64,000 nt of DNA from Lewinellaceae bacterium (GTDB lineage Bacteria; Bacteroidota; Bacteroidia; Chitinophagales; Saprospiraceae), in NCBI GenBank assembly GCA_020636435.1, contig JACJXX010000002.1, positions 1,054,001 to 1,118,000 of the forward strand. The letters are read 5' to 3'. The notes below the pieces were generated by a model. It was given only the letters and a program-made list of their open reading frames with translations, searched no databases and was not told where the DNA came from. Shown one piece after another: positions 36,100 to 45,467 of the stretch (within the stretch, counting starts at the first letter, position 1; the number at the start of each line of letters is the position of its first letter). The position numbers were made by a program, and so were the translations under genes.

Positions 36100-38655
36100 A
36101 TGAAACAGCGCCTAACCATCATCATCACTCTGTGCTTGTCGGCCAGCTTTTGGTCTTGCCGGCAGCAACCTCCTGCTTTATTACCTCCCCCCACCGACGG
36201 CACCATCATCCACTTTGGAGAAGAAGGGCAAGAAAGCGCCAAGCGGGAAGCCTGGCTGGAACTGATGCACCAGGCGGCTCCGGGTACCGACTGGCGAAAC
36301 CTGGAATACCAAACCCGCATGCAACGCCATGAGGAACGGAGCAGGCAGGCCTTCTTTCGCAGCGGCTGCACCCAGGAAGTACTGGCCGAAGGCCGCCTCG
36401 CCGGCTACTGGCAGGAAAGGGGCAGCGCCAACCAGGCGGGCAGCGTCCTGGAAACGGCCTACGACCTCGCAGCGGATGAAATCTGGCTGATCTCCGCCGG
36501 AGGGGCGCTGTGGCGGGGCGACAGGCTGGGTTCGAATTGGGAAGTAGCCAACCAGGACCTCCAGTTCAACCGGGGGTTGCTGCAATTCATACCCCGTGCA
36601 AACGGGCGCCGGCTGCTTGCCTTCGCCGGGCGCCTGCCTCATTATTCTGACGACGATGGACAGAGCTGGACAAAAGGGACGGGCATCGCTCATGGCGATC
36701 GCTGGGGCAATATCCACACTCCGGTCGTGATCTGCGATGGCGAAAACTATCCCGTTTTTGTCCTGGCCAAGCCCGATTACTGGGCCGACATCCGCCTGTA
36801 CCAATCCCTCGACCAGGGAGGGAGCTACCTGCCTCGCTCGGCGTTCAATACGTCCGATTTCTCCCGGTTGGCCCTGGCCGTTCCCCACCACTTCCATACC
36901 GTATTTCTGGCAGAAAAAGCACAGAACGGCCAGGCCAGAATCTATGAGGTAGATGCCGCTACCGGGCAATTAGAAGAAATCAGCGGTGGCTCCAGCCTCA
37001 ACTTTGGCAATGCCCGGGCCAACCTCGCCGGCATGATGGTGGAAGGGCAGTTGCACCTGTACGCCTATACCAGCCCGGGAGCTGGAAGCTGGAAAATCTA
37101 TCGCTCCCTGGATGGCGGCCGCCAATGGCAATTGCAGGGCGCCTTGCCTGCCGCCCCGTGGGAGGAAGCAGGGTTGTACGTCAGCCCTTCCGACCCGGCG
37201 GCCCTTTACATTGGGGAGGTAGAATGTTACCGCAGCCTCGATGCCGGCCAGCACTGGGAGAAGGTGAACAACTGGTGGGATTACTACGAAGATATCGGGG
37301 GAAGCCTGCATGCAGACATTATGGACATAAAGGAATTTGAGACGGCCCAGGGGCAGCCCTTCCTGCTGGTAAGCAACCACGGAGGGCTCTCCATCTCCAT
37401 GGACCGCTTGGAAAGCACCGCCAACATAGGCCTGTCGGGCCTCAATGTCAGCCAGTACTACAGTGTCCGGACCGACCCTCTCAATCCCGCTTTTGTATAT
37501 GCGGGCTCTCAAGACCAGGGCTTGCAACGGTCTGGCGAGTTTTCAGGCGAAGGGCCGGCCAGTTTCGAACAGGTGATCTCCGGCGACTACGGCCAGCTCG
37601 CCTTTTCCCGGGGCGGAGCAGGCCTTTGGGCTGCCTATCCGGGCGGGTGGATCACTTACTACGGCCATCCCCAATGGGGAGGATATACGGCTGCGTTTGA
37701 GCTGGAATCTGAAAACGAGACCGTCTGGTTGCCCCCCCTCATCGGCAGCCCTTATCCGGATGACCCGGCCGCCTACCTGGCCGGGGGCAGCATCAACGGA
37801 GGCCAGGGTTCGTATCTCATCCGGCTGGAATACGCCAACAATCACATCCAGGCCAGCCAGGGCGCCTTCAACTTTTTGGCGGAATCGGCCGGAGGAACCT
37901 TAAGCGCTATGGCCACCGCGCCTCAAAACCCCGATAAGTGGTACGCAGCAACCACCAACGGCCGGTTTTTCTACTCTGCCGACGGCGGCCAGGCCTGGAG
38001 CCAGTCCCTCAATTTTCTGCCAGAAGGGCATTACCTGTACGGCCAGGCCATCTACCCCTTTCAATCGAACGGCCAAACGGTCGTGCTGGCCGGCAGCGGC
38101 TATTCCAATCCGGCAGTGTACCGGTCGGCAGATGGGGGAAGGAACTTCCAGCCTATGTCCGATGGACTGCCGGCCACCCTTGTATTCGATATCGCCGGCA
38201 ATGAAGACGAAAGCTTGCTTTTCGCTGCTACGGAAGCCGGCCCTTATGTATATATCGCGGAACAAGAGCGCTGGCACGGCCTGTCTGGCCAGTGCGCTCC
38301 TGCCCAGGCCTACTGGTCGGTGGAGTACCTGCCCGGAGAACGGATAGCGCGTTTCGGCACCTACGGCCGGGGCATCTGGGATTTCAAAATTGAGATTGTA
38401 TCTTCGGCAACAGCCGCTCCCGCAGCCCTTTCCACCCGCATCTACCCCAACCCGGCCGGCAGCCGGTTGAACCTCGCGCTGCCACAAGGCATCTGGAGCG
38501 TTCAGCTTCTGGACAACAACGGCAAAATTGCATGGCAGAAAAACAAGTGCGCCGGCCAGGAGGAACTACAGGTGAGAGAACTGCCCAGGGGGCTTTATTA
38601 CCTGAGGATATCTGATGGGACCAGGGCAACGATTGAGCGGGTCATTCTTCAATAA
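36100..38655 (+). CDS. BNR/sortilin-like beta-propeller lipoprotein with T9SS sorting domain
   Basis: 851 residues. The signal ends with a lipobox (ASFWSC). Several Asp-box/BNR repeats of a VPS10/sialidase-like propeller are present (YSDDDGQSWTKG, YRSLDGGRQWQ, YRSLDAGQHWEK, FYSADGGQAWSQS, YRSADGGRNFQPM), indicating one or two propellers in the middle 650 residues. A C-terminal type A sorting domain (RIYPNPAGSRLNLAL ... GLYYLRISDG) directs it to T9SS. A lipobox plus a T9SS domain is unusual but known in a few cargoes. Role likely in binding or cleaving extracellular polymers; not determined. Confidence 0.87.
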   Translation: MKQRLTIIITLCLSASFWSCRQQPPALLPPPTDGTIIHFGEEGQESAKREAWLELMHQAAPGTDWRNLEYQTRMQRHEERSRQAFFRSGCTQEVLAEGRLAGYWQERGSANQAGSVLETAYDLAADEIWLISAGGALWRGDRLGSNWEVANQDLQFNRGLLQFIPRANGRRLLAFAGRLPHYSDDDGQSWTKGTGIAHGDRWGNIHTPVVICDGENYPVFVLAKPDYWADIRLYQSLDQGGSYLPRSAFNTSDFSRLALAVPHHFHTVFLAEKAQNGQARIYEVDAATGQLEEISGGSSLNFGNARANLAGMMVEGQLHLYAYTSPGAGSWKIYRSLDGGRQWQLQGALPAAPWEEAGLYVSPSDPAALYIGEVECYRSLDAGQHWEKVNNWWDYYEDIGGSLHADIMDIKEFETAQGQPFLLVSNHGGLSISMDRLESTANIGLSGLNVSQYYSVRTDPLNPAFVYAGSQDQGLQRSGEFSGEGPASFEQVISGDYGQLAFSRGGAGLWAAYPGGWITYYGHPQWGGYTAAFELESENETVWLPPLIGSPYPDDPAAYLAGGSINGGQGSYLIRLEYANNHIQASQGAFNFLAESAGGTLSAMATAPQNPDKWYAATTNGRFFYSADGGQAWSQSLNFLPEGHYLYGQAIYPFQSNGQTVVLAGSGYSNPAVYRSADGGRNFQPMSDGLPATLVFDIAGNEDESLLFAATEAGPYVYIAEQERWHGLSGQCAPAQAYWSVEYLPGERIARFGTYGRGIWDFKIEIVSSATAAPAALSTRIYPNPAGSRLNLALPQGIWSVQLLDNNGKIAWQKNKCAGQEELQVRELPRGLYYLRISDGTRATIERVILQ

Positions 38656-39337
38656 CCTGCCCTGCGCATGTACTGCATTATTGTAATCAACAGCAACTGG
38701 TTTTATGCATTTGGCAGCTTTTGTTCGGATGCCAACAAATGGCACATCGAAAATCATAAATCGAAAATCACCCCCCCTACTTCTACTTTGTTACGTAGCT
38801 TCTCAATAAATCTCGTTTTGCGGCCAGTCCTGTAAGGACGAAAGGCCGTTGCCAGGGCCGCGAGGCCCTGGAAATGGGGTTTAGCATTGTTGGAGTCCTG
38901 TAGGGCTACGGTTTACACACATCTTTACGAAATGTTGATATCCAGAGTCCCGGAGGGACGAAAGCTCGTTGCCAGGGCCACAGGCCCTGGTTTAAAAGCC
39001 AGGCAGCCAGAGAGTCCTGTAAGGACGACAGATTTGCGCGATGAGAACCCGGGAAAATTGCCCCACCGGGCCCCGAATCTGTCGCTCTTACAGAGCTCTC
39101 TTGGCTTCACATAGCTATCCAGGGCCTGGCGGCCCTGGCAAGGGGCTATCATCCCTACGGGATTGAGACCAGGAGCCGCCGGGCAAAGCACTACAGTCCG
39201 GCGGCTGTCAGCCCACTGGAAAAACTGGCGTAAACTTATGTGTAAACCGTAGCCTGTAGGGACGACAGGTTTCATTCCCATTTATTGAGAAGTTACTTTG
39301 TTACTTTAAAATTTAGCAGGCTTGAATGACCTGGAGC
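38656..39337. repeat. Intergenic REP-like cluster (AGTCCTGTAGGGACGA family)
   Basis: No gene. At least five variants of GTCCTGTAAGGACGA / CAGGGCC-AGGCCCTGG occur in both orientations between 38820 and 39280 (for example CAGTCCTGTAAGGACGA, AGTCCCGGAGGGACGA, GTCCTGTAAGGACGACAG). CGGTTTACACACAT-like and TATGTGTAAACCGTAG (near 38910 and 39235) are inverted copies bounding the cluster. These are typical of clustered palindromic repeats beside IS insertions. Confidence 0.7.
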
Positions 39338-40980
39338 GCGGGCCTGGAGGCCACCACCATTAAGTTAAGCAAACCAGCCAGTTTAAAAACAGCACGGAAA
39401 AGAGGATATTCGCGAAAACATCACTAATCATGAACACCTCCCTCCGTGCTTACCTTGATGCCATCAGGCAGTTTCCACAGTTGGCGAGACAAAATCCCCA
39501 ACAATACTTTTCCAGGCCTGGCAAGGACTTTACCCGGACCCGTATCCTGCACCTCGAACGGGTTGTTTGGCTCAACATTTCGCTGCTCAAAAGTACGCTT
39601 TGTGTCGAATTGGACCGCTTTTTCGATTGGCTTAATACTGGAGAATTTTCTCCGACCAAAAGCGCCCTCGTCCAAGCCCGCCAAAAGCTCTTGCCTAAGT
39701 TCTTCAAAGACATGTTTATGTTTGGCGTACGCCTGTTCTATGAATGTTTCAAAACCAAGCGGTGGAAAGGCATGCGCCTTTGGGCTGCCGACGGTACCGG
39801 TTTCCGGCTCCCCGACGAGCCGTGGCTTGGCGAAGAGTTTGGCTGGCACGGCAACCAACATAAAAGGGTACCTTCCACTTGCCTGCTAGCGCATTATGAT
39901 TTGCTCAACCAACTCGTCACTGCTGTGCAGTTCCACAACCAGCAAGTGAACGAGACAGTGGTTGCTCGACAGGCCATTGCCGAAATCCCGGAGGATGTTT
40001 GCGTTGTCTACGACATGGGCCATGCTTCTCACACTATTCCTTTTCTTCATCAGCACTACGGTTCCCATTGTATCGTCCGGATGCCCGTTGGCTTCAGCAA
40101 TACTGTCAAGGCATTCGTTGCCAGCGGCAAAAAAGAGCAAACCGTCACCGAAAAGCTATCATACAAGTCCCGGGTGGCACTCAATGAACTGGGCATCTGC
40201 GTCAACGCTCAAACCACTATCACATACCGCCTCATCCGGGTGATGCTGTCTACTGGCGAGGTTGAAGTGTTGCTCACCACTCTGCTTGATGCCAGGCGCT
40301 TCAAACACGGTTATTTCTCAGAAATATACTGCAAGCGCTGGGGCATCGAGACCTGCTTCCACGTCATCAAATCCTTTCTGGAATTGGCCAACTTCTCGGC
40401 CTATACCGTCAATAATTGCTGGCAGGATGTTTATTCACACTTTATCAATTACAATATCCAAACAGCCCTTTTCACGGCAAAGGAGCGTGAAATCAAAAAA
40501 GTAAACAAACAGCGGCAACACGATTACAAGCCCAACCGGAACGTTACAGCCGGCCTGCTCAAGCGCTTCCTTGTGAAATTCATGCTACGCCCGGCAAAAG
40601 AACGCAAGCATTGGATGGAGGACTTCAACCGCCAAATCCTTCAAACTATGGAGCCCATCAGGCCCGAAAAAAACAAGGAGCGGCAGCGGCGTTCAAAGCG
40701 CGGCGCCGAGCGGCACGCCCATGAATCAAATTACCGCCACGCATTGTAGCAATTTCAATTTATCCCCAGAAAACCGAATTTAAACTCACAATTACGGGAG
40801 CATTTTTCGGTGGCCTTGATAGTTGGCTGCCCAATAAAGTATTGCTCGCCTTATATCATTTTTGGAGCTTTTCACCTGATTCTTTTATCGGGTGTATCGT
40901 TCAAAGAAATTTCGGGGAGGGCACGAAATATTTTTAACTGGTTATCCGCTTAACTTAATGGTGGTGGCCTCCAGGCCCGC
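39338..40980. mobile_element. IS4-type insertion sequence inside a palindromic repeat
   Basis: Perfect 33-bp inverted sequence at 39338-39370 and 40948-40980. The inner part (CACCACCATTAAGTTAAGC) is probably the IS end, while the outer GCGGGCCTGGAGGC belongs to a dispersed palindrome also present intact at 41047-41066. The interior encodes one intact transposase. No clear direct target duplication beyond the palindrome. Confidence 0.8.
39430..40749 (+). CDS. IS4-family transposase
   Basis: 439 residues, intact. DDE regions: LWAADGTGFRLPD near 120 (first Asp), VCVVYDMGHASHTIPF near 190 (second Asp) and the YREK-like YCKRWGIETCFHVIKSFLELANFSAY near 300 (Glu). The N-terminal part (KSALVQARQKLLPKFF) is typical of the group. 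The basic C-terminus ends KRGAERHAHESNYRHAL. ATG at 39430. Likely still functional. Confidence 0.9.
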   Translation: MNTSLRAYLDAIRQFPQLARQNPQQYFSRPGKDFTRTRILHLERVVWLNISLLKSTLCVELDRFFDWLNTGEFSPTKSALVQARQKLLPKFFKDMFMFGVRLFYECFKTKRWKGMRLWAADGTGFRLPDEPWLGEEFGWHGNQHKRVPSTCLLAHYDLLNQLVTAVQFHNQQVNETVVARQAIAEIPEDVCVVYDMGHASHTIPFLHQHYGSHCIVRMPVGFSNTVKAFVASGKKEQTVTEKLSYKSRVALNELGICVNAQTTITYRLIRVMLSTGEVEVLLTTLLDARRFKHGYFSEIYCKRWGIETCFHVIKSFLELANFSAYTVNNCWQDVYSHFINYNIQTALFTAKEREIKKVNKQRQHDYKPNRNVTAGLLKRFLVKFMLRPAKERKHWMEDFNRQILQTMEPIRPEKNKERQRRSKRGAERHAHESNYRHAL

Positions 40981-41091
40981 GAAAACCTGCTTCAAGTAGG
41001 TTTTTAGTAAGCAGTTGTCTTTTTTAGGGCTGCCTGAGGCAGCCTTCGCGGGCCTGGAGGCCCGCGCTCCTGTTAAAGTAACAAAGTAGAA
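40750..41091. other. IS right end and intergenic palindrome
   Basis: The untranslated right part of the IS4-type element runs to 40980. A repeat AAAACCTGCTTCAAGTAGGTTTT follows, and the palindrome CGCGGGCCTGGAGGCCCGCG is at 41047-41066. Beyond that nothing is recognised before the glycosyltransferase stop. Confidence 0.6.
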
Positions 41092-42246
41092 CTACGCAAT
41101 CGGCTCCGGCTCCGTATGCCCGCCTCCGACGACTTTTTTATACAGCTCCATCATCTTATGAGCCAACGGTTCGCCCCGGAACTGCTGGGCATAGGCATAG
41201 CCTTTTTCGACAAGTTCTTTGCGGTAAGCCTCATCCGAAAGCACCCGCTCGATGCCGGCGGCAATCTCTTCCGGCCGGCGAGGGTCGACGAGGTGAGCCC
41301 CCGGGCCTCCCGCCTCGGGCAGGGAAGATACATTGGAAGTGATCACCGGAGTCTTGCTGAAGAGCGCCTCCAGTATAGGTATGCCGAAACCTTCGTAAAA
41401 GGAAGGGTAAAGGAATACCGAGGCTTTCTGGTATACTGCCGGAAGGTCATCAAAACTGACATCTGCAAAATGCACCAGATGTTCCAGCCGGTTTTTTTGA
41501 ACAAAAGCCTGTACTTTGGCCCGGTGACGGCTTCCCTGCCCAACGACTACCAGAGGCAGCCGGCAGCTTTCCGGCAACTGCTCCAGCGCCCGGATGATGC
41601 CCAGCAGGTTTTTCCGCTCGGTAATGGACCCTACCGTCAACAGGTATTTCTCGGGCAGGCGATAACGGCGGCGCAACCCCTCGAACGTTTTCCTCGATTT
41701 TTCAACCATGTAGCGCTCGTGGCAGGATTGGTAGATGACCGAAATCTTCTCGGCAGGAATGTCATAGAATTCGATAATATCCTGCTTGGTATTTTCGCTG
41801 ATGGCCACAATGTGGTCGGCGTGGCGGCAGGCATAGCGAAATTTCAGGCTGTAGATTTTGCGGTCGATAAAGGGATAGTGCTCTGGAAAGCGCTCGAAGA
41901 TCAGGTCGTGGATGGTGACGATGCTCCGAATGTTGGCCTTTTCCAGCCCCAAAGGAATTTCGTGGCTCAGGCCGTGAAATAGCTGGATTTTGTGCTTTAG
42001 CAAATCGCGCTTAATTCCTACGCTCCGCCAGTAAGCGCCCGGGCCCCGCTTGGGAAGCTGTACATTGAACAAAGCGCTGTTGAGAAAAAAGTGGGTCTCG
42101 TCGTTTTTGGCGATCTTCGGGCTGTACAGGAAATAAGCATTATCGGGGTAGTACTCCGCCAGGTTGGCCAGCAGCGTGCGGCTGTAATTGCCCAGTCCGG
42201 TAAAGTTGTTGAACAGTCGTTTGGCGTCGTACCCGATGCGTAGCAT
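41092..42246 (-). CDS. Glycosyltransferase family 4 (GT-B fold)
   Basis: 384 residues. The N-terminal domain starts LRIGYDAKRLFNNFTGLGNY, and the C-terminal nucleotide-sugar domain has LLTVGSITERKNLLGIIRAL near 210 and the E-x7-E motif SFYEGFGIPILEAL near 300 with SNVSSLPEAGG after it. Probably a cytosolic mannosyl/glucosyl-type transferase in glycan or glycolipid synthesis; acceptor unknown. ATG at 42246, 8 bp after the stop of the Fe-S carrier gene, so the two are probably co-transcribed although unrelated in function. Confidence 0.9.
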   Translation of the reverse strand: MLRIGYDAKRLFNNFTGLGNYSRTLLANLAEYYPDNAYFLYSPKIAKNDETHFFLNSALFNVQLPKRGPGAYWRSVGIKRDLLKHKIQLFHGLSHEIPLGLEKANIRSIVTIHDLIFERFPEHYPFIDRKIYSLKFRYACRHADHIVAISENTKQDIIEFYDIPAEKISVIYQSCHERYMVEKSRKTFEGLRRRYRLPEKYLLTVGSITERKNLLGIIRALEQLPESCRLPLVVVGQGSRHRAKVQAFVQKNRLEHLVHFADVSFDDLPAVYQKASVFLYPSFYEGFGIPILEALFSKTPVITSNVSSLPEAGGPGAHLVDPRRPEEIAAGIERVLSDEAYRKELVEKGYAYAQQFRGEPLAHKMMELYKKVVGGGHTEPEPIA

Positions 42247-42254
42247 AAGCCGCG

Positions 42255-42581
42255 TTATACCGAGAAGCTTTCCCCACAGGCACAGGTACGCGAGGCGTTC
42301 GGGTTGTTGAAGTGGAAGCCCTTTCCATCCAGGCCTCCGGAGAATTCCAAGGTCGTATTGAACAGATACAGCACGCTGCGCAGGTCGGTGACGACCTTGA
42401 TGTCGTTGTCCTCAAACGGCTGGTCATCCGGCTTCGGTTGGTTGGAGAACTCCAGTTGGTAGGTCAGGCCCGAACAACCGCCGCTGGTCACCCATACCCG
42501 GACGAAGTAATCCTCGCCGTACCCCTCTCTCTGGCGGATTTCGGCAATTTGCTTTTTAGCGCTATCGGCAACGTATATCAT
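42255..42581 (-). CDS. A-type iron-sulfur carrier protein (HesB/IscA family)
   Basis: 108 residues from ATG at 42581 (MIYVADSAKKQIAEI). The three cluster-binding cysteines are visible: SGGCSGLTYQLEF and the CAC pair in SRTCACGESFSV. Transfers Fe-S clusters to target proteins. A cysteine desulfurase of the IscS type is encoded 3.5 kb away. The open frame extends upstream to 42662 but that part is not family-like. Confidence 0.95.
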   Translation of the reverse strand: MIYVADSAKKQIAEIRQREGYGEDYFVRVWVTSGGCSGLTYQLEFSNQPKPDDQPFEDNDIKVVTDLRSVLYLFNTTLEFSGGLDGKGFHFNNPNASRTCACGESFSV

Positions 42582-43008
42582 GCTTTTTGTCGCTTTTTTC
42601 TGTTTTGAAAAGCTAAGATAGTAACACTGCGGGAGGAAATCAAGTTCAATGGCGGCTTGCATTCAAGTAAAGCGTTTTGCCGTCCCTACGAAGGTTTTTC
42701 GCCGCCTCGAAAAAAAATAATTTTTTTCGACGAAAAAACACCGTTTACGCAGCTTTGCCGGAACCGTGCTGCGTATGATAATTATCATAATCTGAGGGAA
42801 GCACAAAGGCGGCTCCTGATTGTCCTGCTCAACATCCATTCCCCCCAAGCAAGTATATATCCAAGTTCAAGTTTTTGGCAGGCTGTGGCCTTTTCACCCA
42901 CAGCAGCCTAACAATGCGCCGAAACATTCTGCGAGGGCGAGTGGATGAGTGAGTGAGTATTTCCAGCAATACTATAAGTCCATTTTTAACCCATTAATGC
43001 ATTCTAAG
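42582..43008. other. Divergent intergenic region with palindromes
   Basis: 427 bp between the divergent Fe-S carrier and TonB-receptor genes, so it must hold promoters for both. It contains a long A/T palindrome (TCGAAAAAAAA ... TTTTTTTCGA, 42707-42730) and the Fur-like palindrome at 42774-42789. No gene seen. Confidence 0.5.
42774..42789. promoter_or_regulatory. Fur-box-like palindrome TATGATAATTATCATA
   Basis: Perfect 16-bp palindrome built from GATAAT/ATTATC hexamers, resembling a compact Fur site. It lies between an Fe-S carrier gene and a TonB-dependent receptor gene, both plausible iron-regulated targets. Regulation is inferred only. Confidence 0.4.
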
Positions 43009-45396
43009 ATGAGAAAAGCATTTACAGTCTTGATGATTTTGATTGGCCTGTTTTCCTACAGCGAAACCATGGCTCAGGCGAACCCGGCAAAAGGAGGGAT
43101 CAAAGGCATGGTTATAGATGAGGAAACCAGGGAATCATTGCCCGGAGTCCATATTATCGTTGAAGAAACCAAAGAAGGAACAGCCACCGATGAAGATGGA
43201 AATTTTCTGATCTCCAACCTGCCGGAGGGAACCTATACGGTAAGCTTCTCTTTTATTGGCTACACCAAAAAACAACTGGATAATTTAAAGGTAACCCAAG
43301 GTGAAGTATTAGACCTCAATGTGGTCGGGCTGCAGGAAGTAGCCTTCTCGCTAAGCGAAGTAACCGTCACTCCGGGGCGCTTTTCGATCATGGGCGGCGC
43401 TCCGTTGTCCCGGCAGACCATGACCGCGAAGGACATCAAAAACATGTCCTGGGCAGAAGACATTACCCGGGCGGTAAGCCGTCTGCCAGGGGTCTCCTCC
43501 AATGACTTTTCGTCAAAATTCACCGTTCGGGGCGGCGAGTCGGACGAGGTCCTCATCACCCTCGATGGAATGGAGCTGTATGAGCCGTTCCATCAAAGAG
43601 ACTACGGCGGAGGGCTTTTCAGCATCGTCGATATCGAAACGATACAGGGCATTGACCTGATGACCGGTGGCTTCCCGGCGGAATACGGCGCGCGCCAGAG
43701 CGGGGTTTTTAACATGTATACCAAGCGGATACCGGATGGGCAGAAGCATACTTCGGTTGGGCTAAGCATCATGAACGCCAGAGTTTATACGGATGGGAAA
43801 TTTGCCGACAATAAGGGCACCTACATTTTTTCCGCCCGCCGGGGAATGCTGGACGCTACCTTCAAGCTGCTCGGCGAAACCGAAAATACGCCGATTTTCT
43901 ATGATGTGATGGGCAAAGTGTCTTATCAGTTGAGCGAAAAACACATTCTTTCTTTTCATACGCTTCATTCCGGCGACAAAACCAAGATTCGGGATATCAA
44001 GCCAAATAATGAAGACCGGCACGACACCAAGTACGGCAATACTTATGGCTGGCTGACGCTAAAATCCTTCTATTCGCAAAGATTGACATCCCAAACCTTG
44101 CTTTATTCCGGCTTTATCAGCCATACCCGCAACGGTTTCTTCAGCAAAACAGATTATACGGATAAGGGAGACTTCGCGCTCACGGATAAAAGGGATTATG
44201 CCTTTGTCGGCTTAAAACAGGATTGGACCTGGGACGCGTCCAACCGGTTCGCACTGAACGCCGGCTTTGAGGCAAGGCAGCTCAATGCCGATTATAATTA
44301 TTCCAACTCCCTCACCGACCTGCGCATCAATTCAAAGGACAGCCTCATCACTTACAGCAATGACATAAATATCAATATCAAGCCTTCCGGGCAGTTGGGC
44401 AGCGCTTACCTTTCCAGCCGGTTTAAGCTGCTGCCGCGGCTCATCTTCGGAGCCGGGCTCCGGTACGATTTTGCTACCTATAGCGACGACAAGCTGTGGA
44501 GCCCCCGGCTCAGTTGCGTCTATGCTTTCGGGGAAAATACTTTCCTGCGCGGCGCCTGGGGTTACTACTACCAGTCGCAGTTCATCAACAACCTGGACGT
44601 CAACCACAACGGCAGTACCTTTAATCCCGCCGAGCTTTCGAAGCATTATGTCCTTGGCTTCGAGCACCTCTTCTCCAATGGAATCAACTTCCGCATCGAA
44701 ACTTATTATAAAGACATCTCCAACATCAGCCCAACCTACCAAAACCTGAGAGATCCCTGGGAGGTCTTCCCTGAATCCAGGAATGACGTGGTGAAACTGG
44801 ACATAGACGGGGCGACTGCCAGGGGCATTGAAGTGTTCCTGAAGTACGATCTGGGCAAGAAGATTTCCTGGTGGTTCAGCTATGCGCTGGCCAAGGCGGA
44901 GGACAATATTACCAATATCGAATTCGATGGCCTGCTGGAAGCAAGAACCGGAAAGCACCCTCGCCTCAATGACCAGCGGCATACGATATACGCCGACCTG
45001 AACTACCGCCCGAACCCCAAATGGCATTTCAGCCTGGCCTGGCAATACTACCGGGGCTGGCCCCGCACCAATTATCATTACAATTTCAAAACGCTGGAGG
45101 ATGGCTCCCTGCATTTTTACCAGGTGCATGAAGAATTCAACGGCGTACGCTACCCGCCCTACCACCGGATGGACCTTCGCGCCAACCGCCATTTCCAGGC
45201 CAAGAACAGCAGGATCACCACTTTTGTCCATCTGATCAACCTCTACAACCGGGCAAACCTCCGCAAGTATGATTTAGACGTGACTAACGACCTGGAGGAA
45301 CTGGTGCCCGACGGACAGGGCGGCTATATATCTACTGAGGATAATAAGAACTGGTTCGGCTTTATCCCGGTTATCGGGGCGAGCTGGGAGTGGTAG
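43009..45396 (+). CDS. TonB-dependent receptor with carboxypeptidase-regulatory-like domain
   Basis: About 795 residues. Signal peptide MRKAFTVLMILIGLFSYS ... MAQ, then a CarboxypepD_reg-like beta-sandwich (KGMVIDEETRESLPGVHIIV, DEDGNFLISNLPEGTYTVSFSF), plug (RLPGVSSNDFSSKFTVRGGE, VLITLDGMELYEP) and a barrel ending FGFIPVIGASWEW. The presence of the N-terminal domain and the plug suggests a SusC-like or ferric-ligand importer. No SusD-type partner follows. ATG 43009 preferred; 42997 and 42949 are in-frame alternatives that precede the signal peptide. The Fur-like palindrome upstream suggests iron control. Confidence 0.9.
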   Translation: MRKAFTVLMILIGLFSYSETMAQANPAKGGIKGMVIDEETRESLPGVHIIVEETKEGTATDEDGNFLISNLPEGTYTVSFSFIGYTKKQLDNLKVTQGEVLDLNVVGLQEVAFSLSEVTVTPGRFSIMGGAPLSRQTMTAKDIKNMSWAEDITRAVSRLPGVSSNDFSSKFTVRGGESDEVLITLDGMELYEPFHQRDYGGGLFSIVDIETIQGIDLMTGGFPAEYGARQSGVFNMYTKRIPDGQKHTSVGLSIMNARVYTDGKFADNKGTYIFSARRGMLDATFKLLGETENTPIFYDVMGKVSYQLSEKHILSFHTLHSGDKTKIRDIKPNNEDRHDTKYGNTYGWLTLKSFYSQRLTSQTLLYSGFISHTRNGFFSKTDYTDKGDFALTDKRDYAFVGLKQDWTWDASNRFALNAGFEARQLNADYNYSNSLTDLRINSKDSLITYSNDININIKPSGQLGSAYLSSRFKLLPRLIFGAGLRYDFATYSDDKLWSPRLSCVYAFGENTFLRGAWGYYYQSQFINNLDVNHNGSTFNPAELSKHYVLGFEHLFSNGINFRIETYYKDISNISPTYQNLRDPWEVFPESRNDVVKLDIDGATARGIEVFLKYDLGKKISWWFSYALAKAEDNITNIEFDGLLEARTGKHPRLNDQRHTIYADLNYRPNPKWHFSLAWQYYRGWPRTNYHYNFKTLEDGSLHFYQVHEEFNGVRYPPYHRMDLRANRHFQAKNSRITTFVHLINLYNRANLRKYDLDVTNDLEELVPDGQGGYISTEDNKNWFGFIPVIGASWEW

Positions 45397-45447
45397 GCCA
45401 GGGCAAACCCTGGCCAGATGCTTGTCCTGGCCCGTATGGGCCAGGAC
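45396..45447. terminator. Two GC-rich hairpins after TonB receptor
   Basis: GGCCAGGG/CCCTGGCC (45396-45415, loop CAAA) and GTCCTGGCCC/GGGCCAGGAC (45424-45447, loop GTAT) follow the stop codon directly. Likely transcription termination or REP-type structures. Confidence 0.6.
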
Positions 45448-45467
45448 GATGCTAAGCCCTGACGGGC

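Noticed and set aside
38820..39290. Possible CRISPR or tRNA cluster in the repeat-rich gap
   Set aside because: Repeats are short palindromes in both orientations at irregular spacing, with no cloverleaf or uniform spacers.
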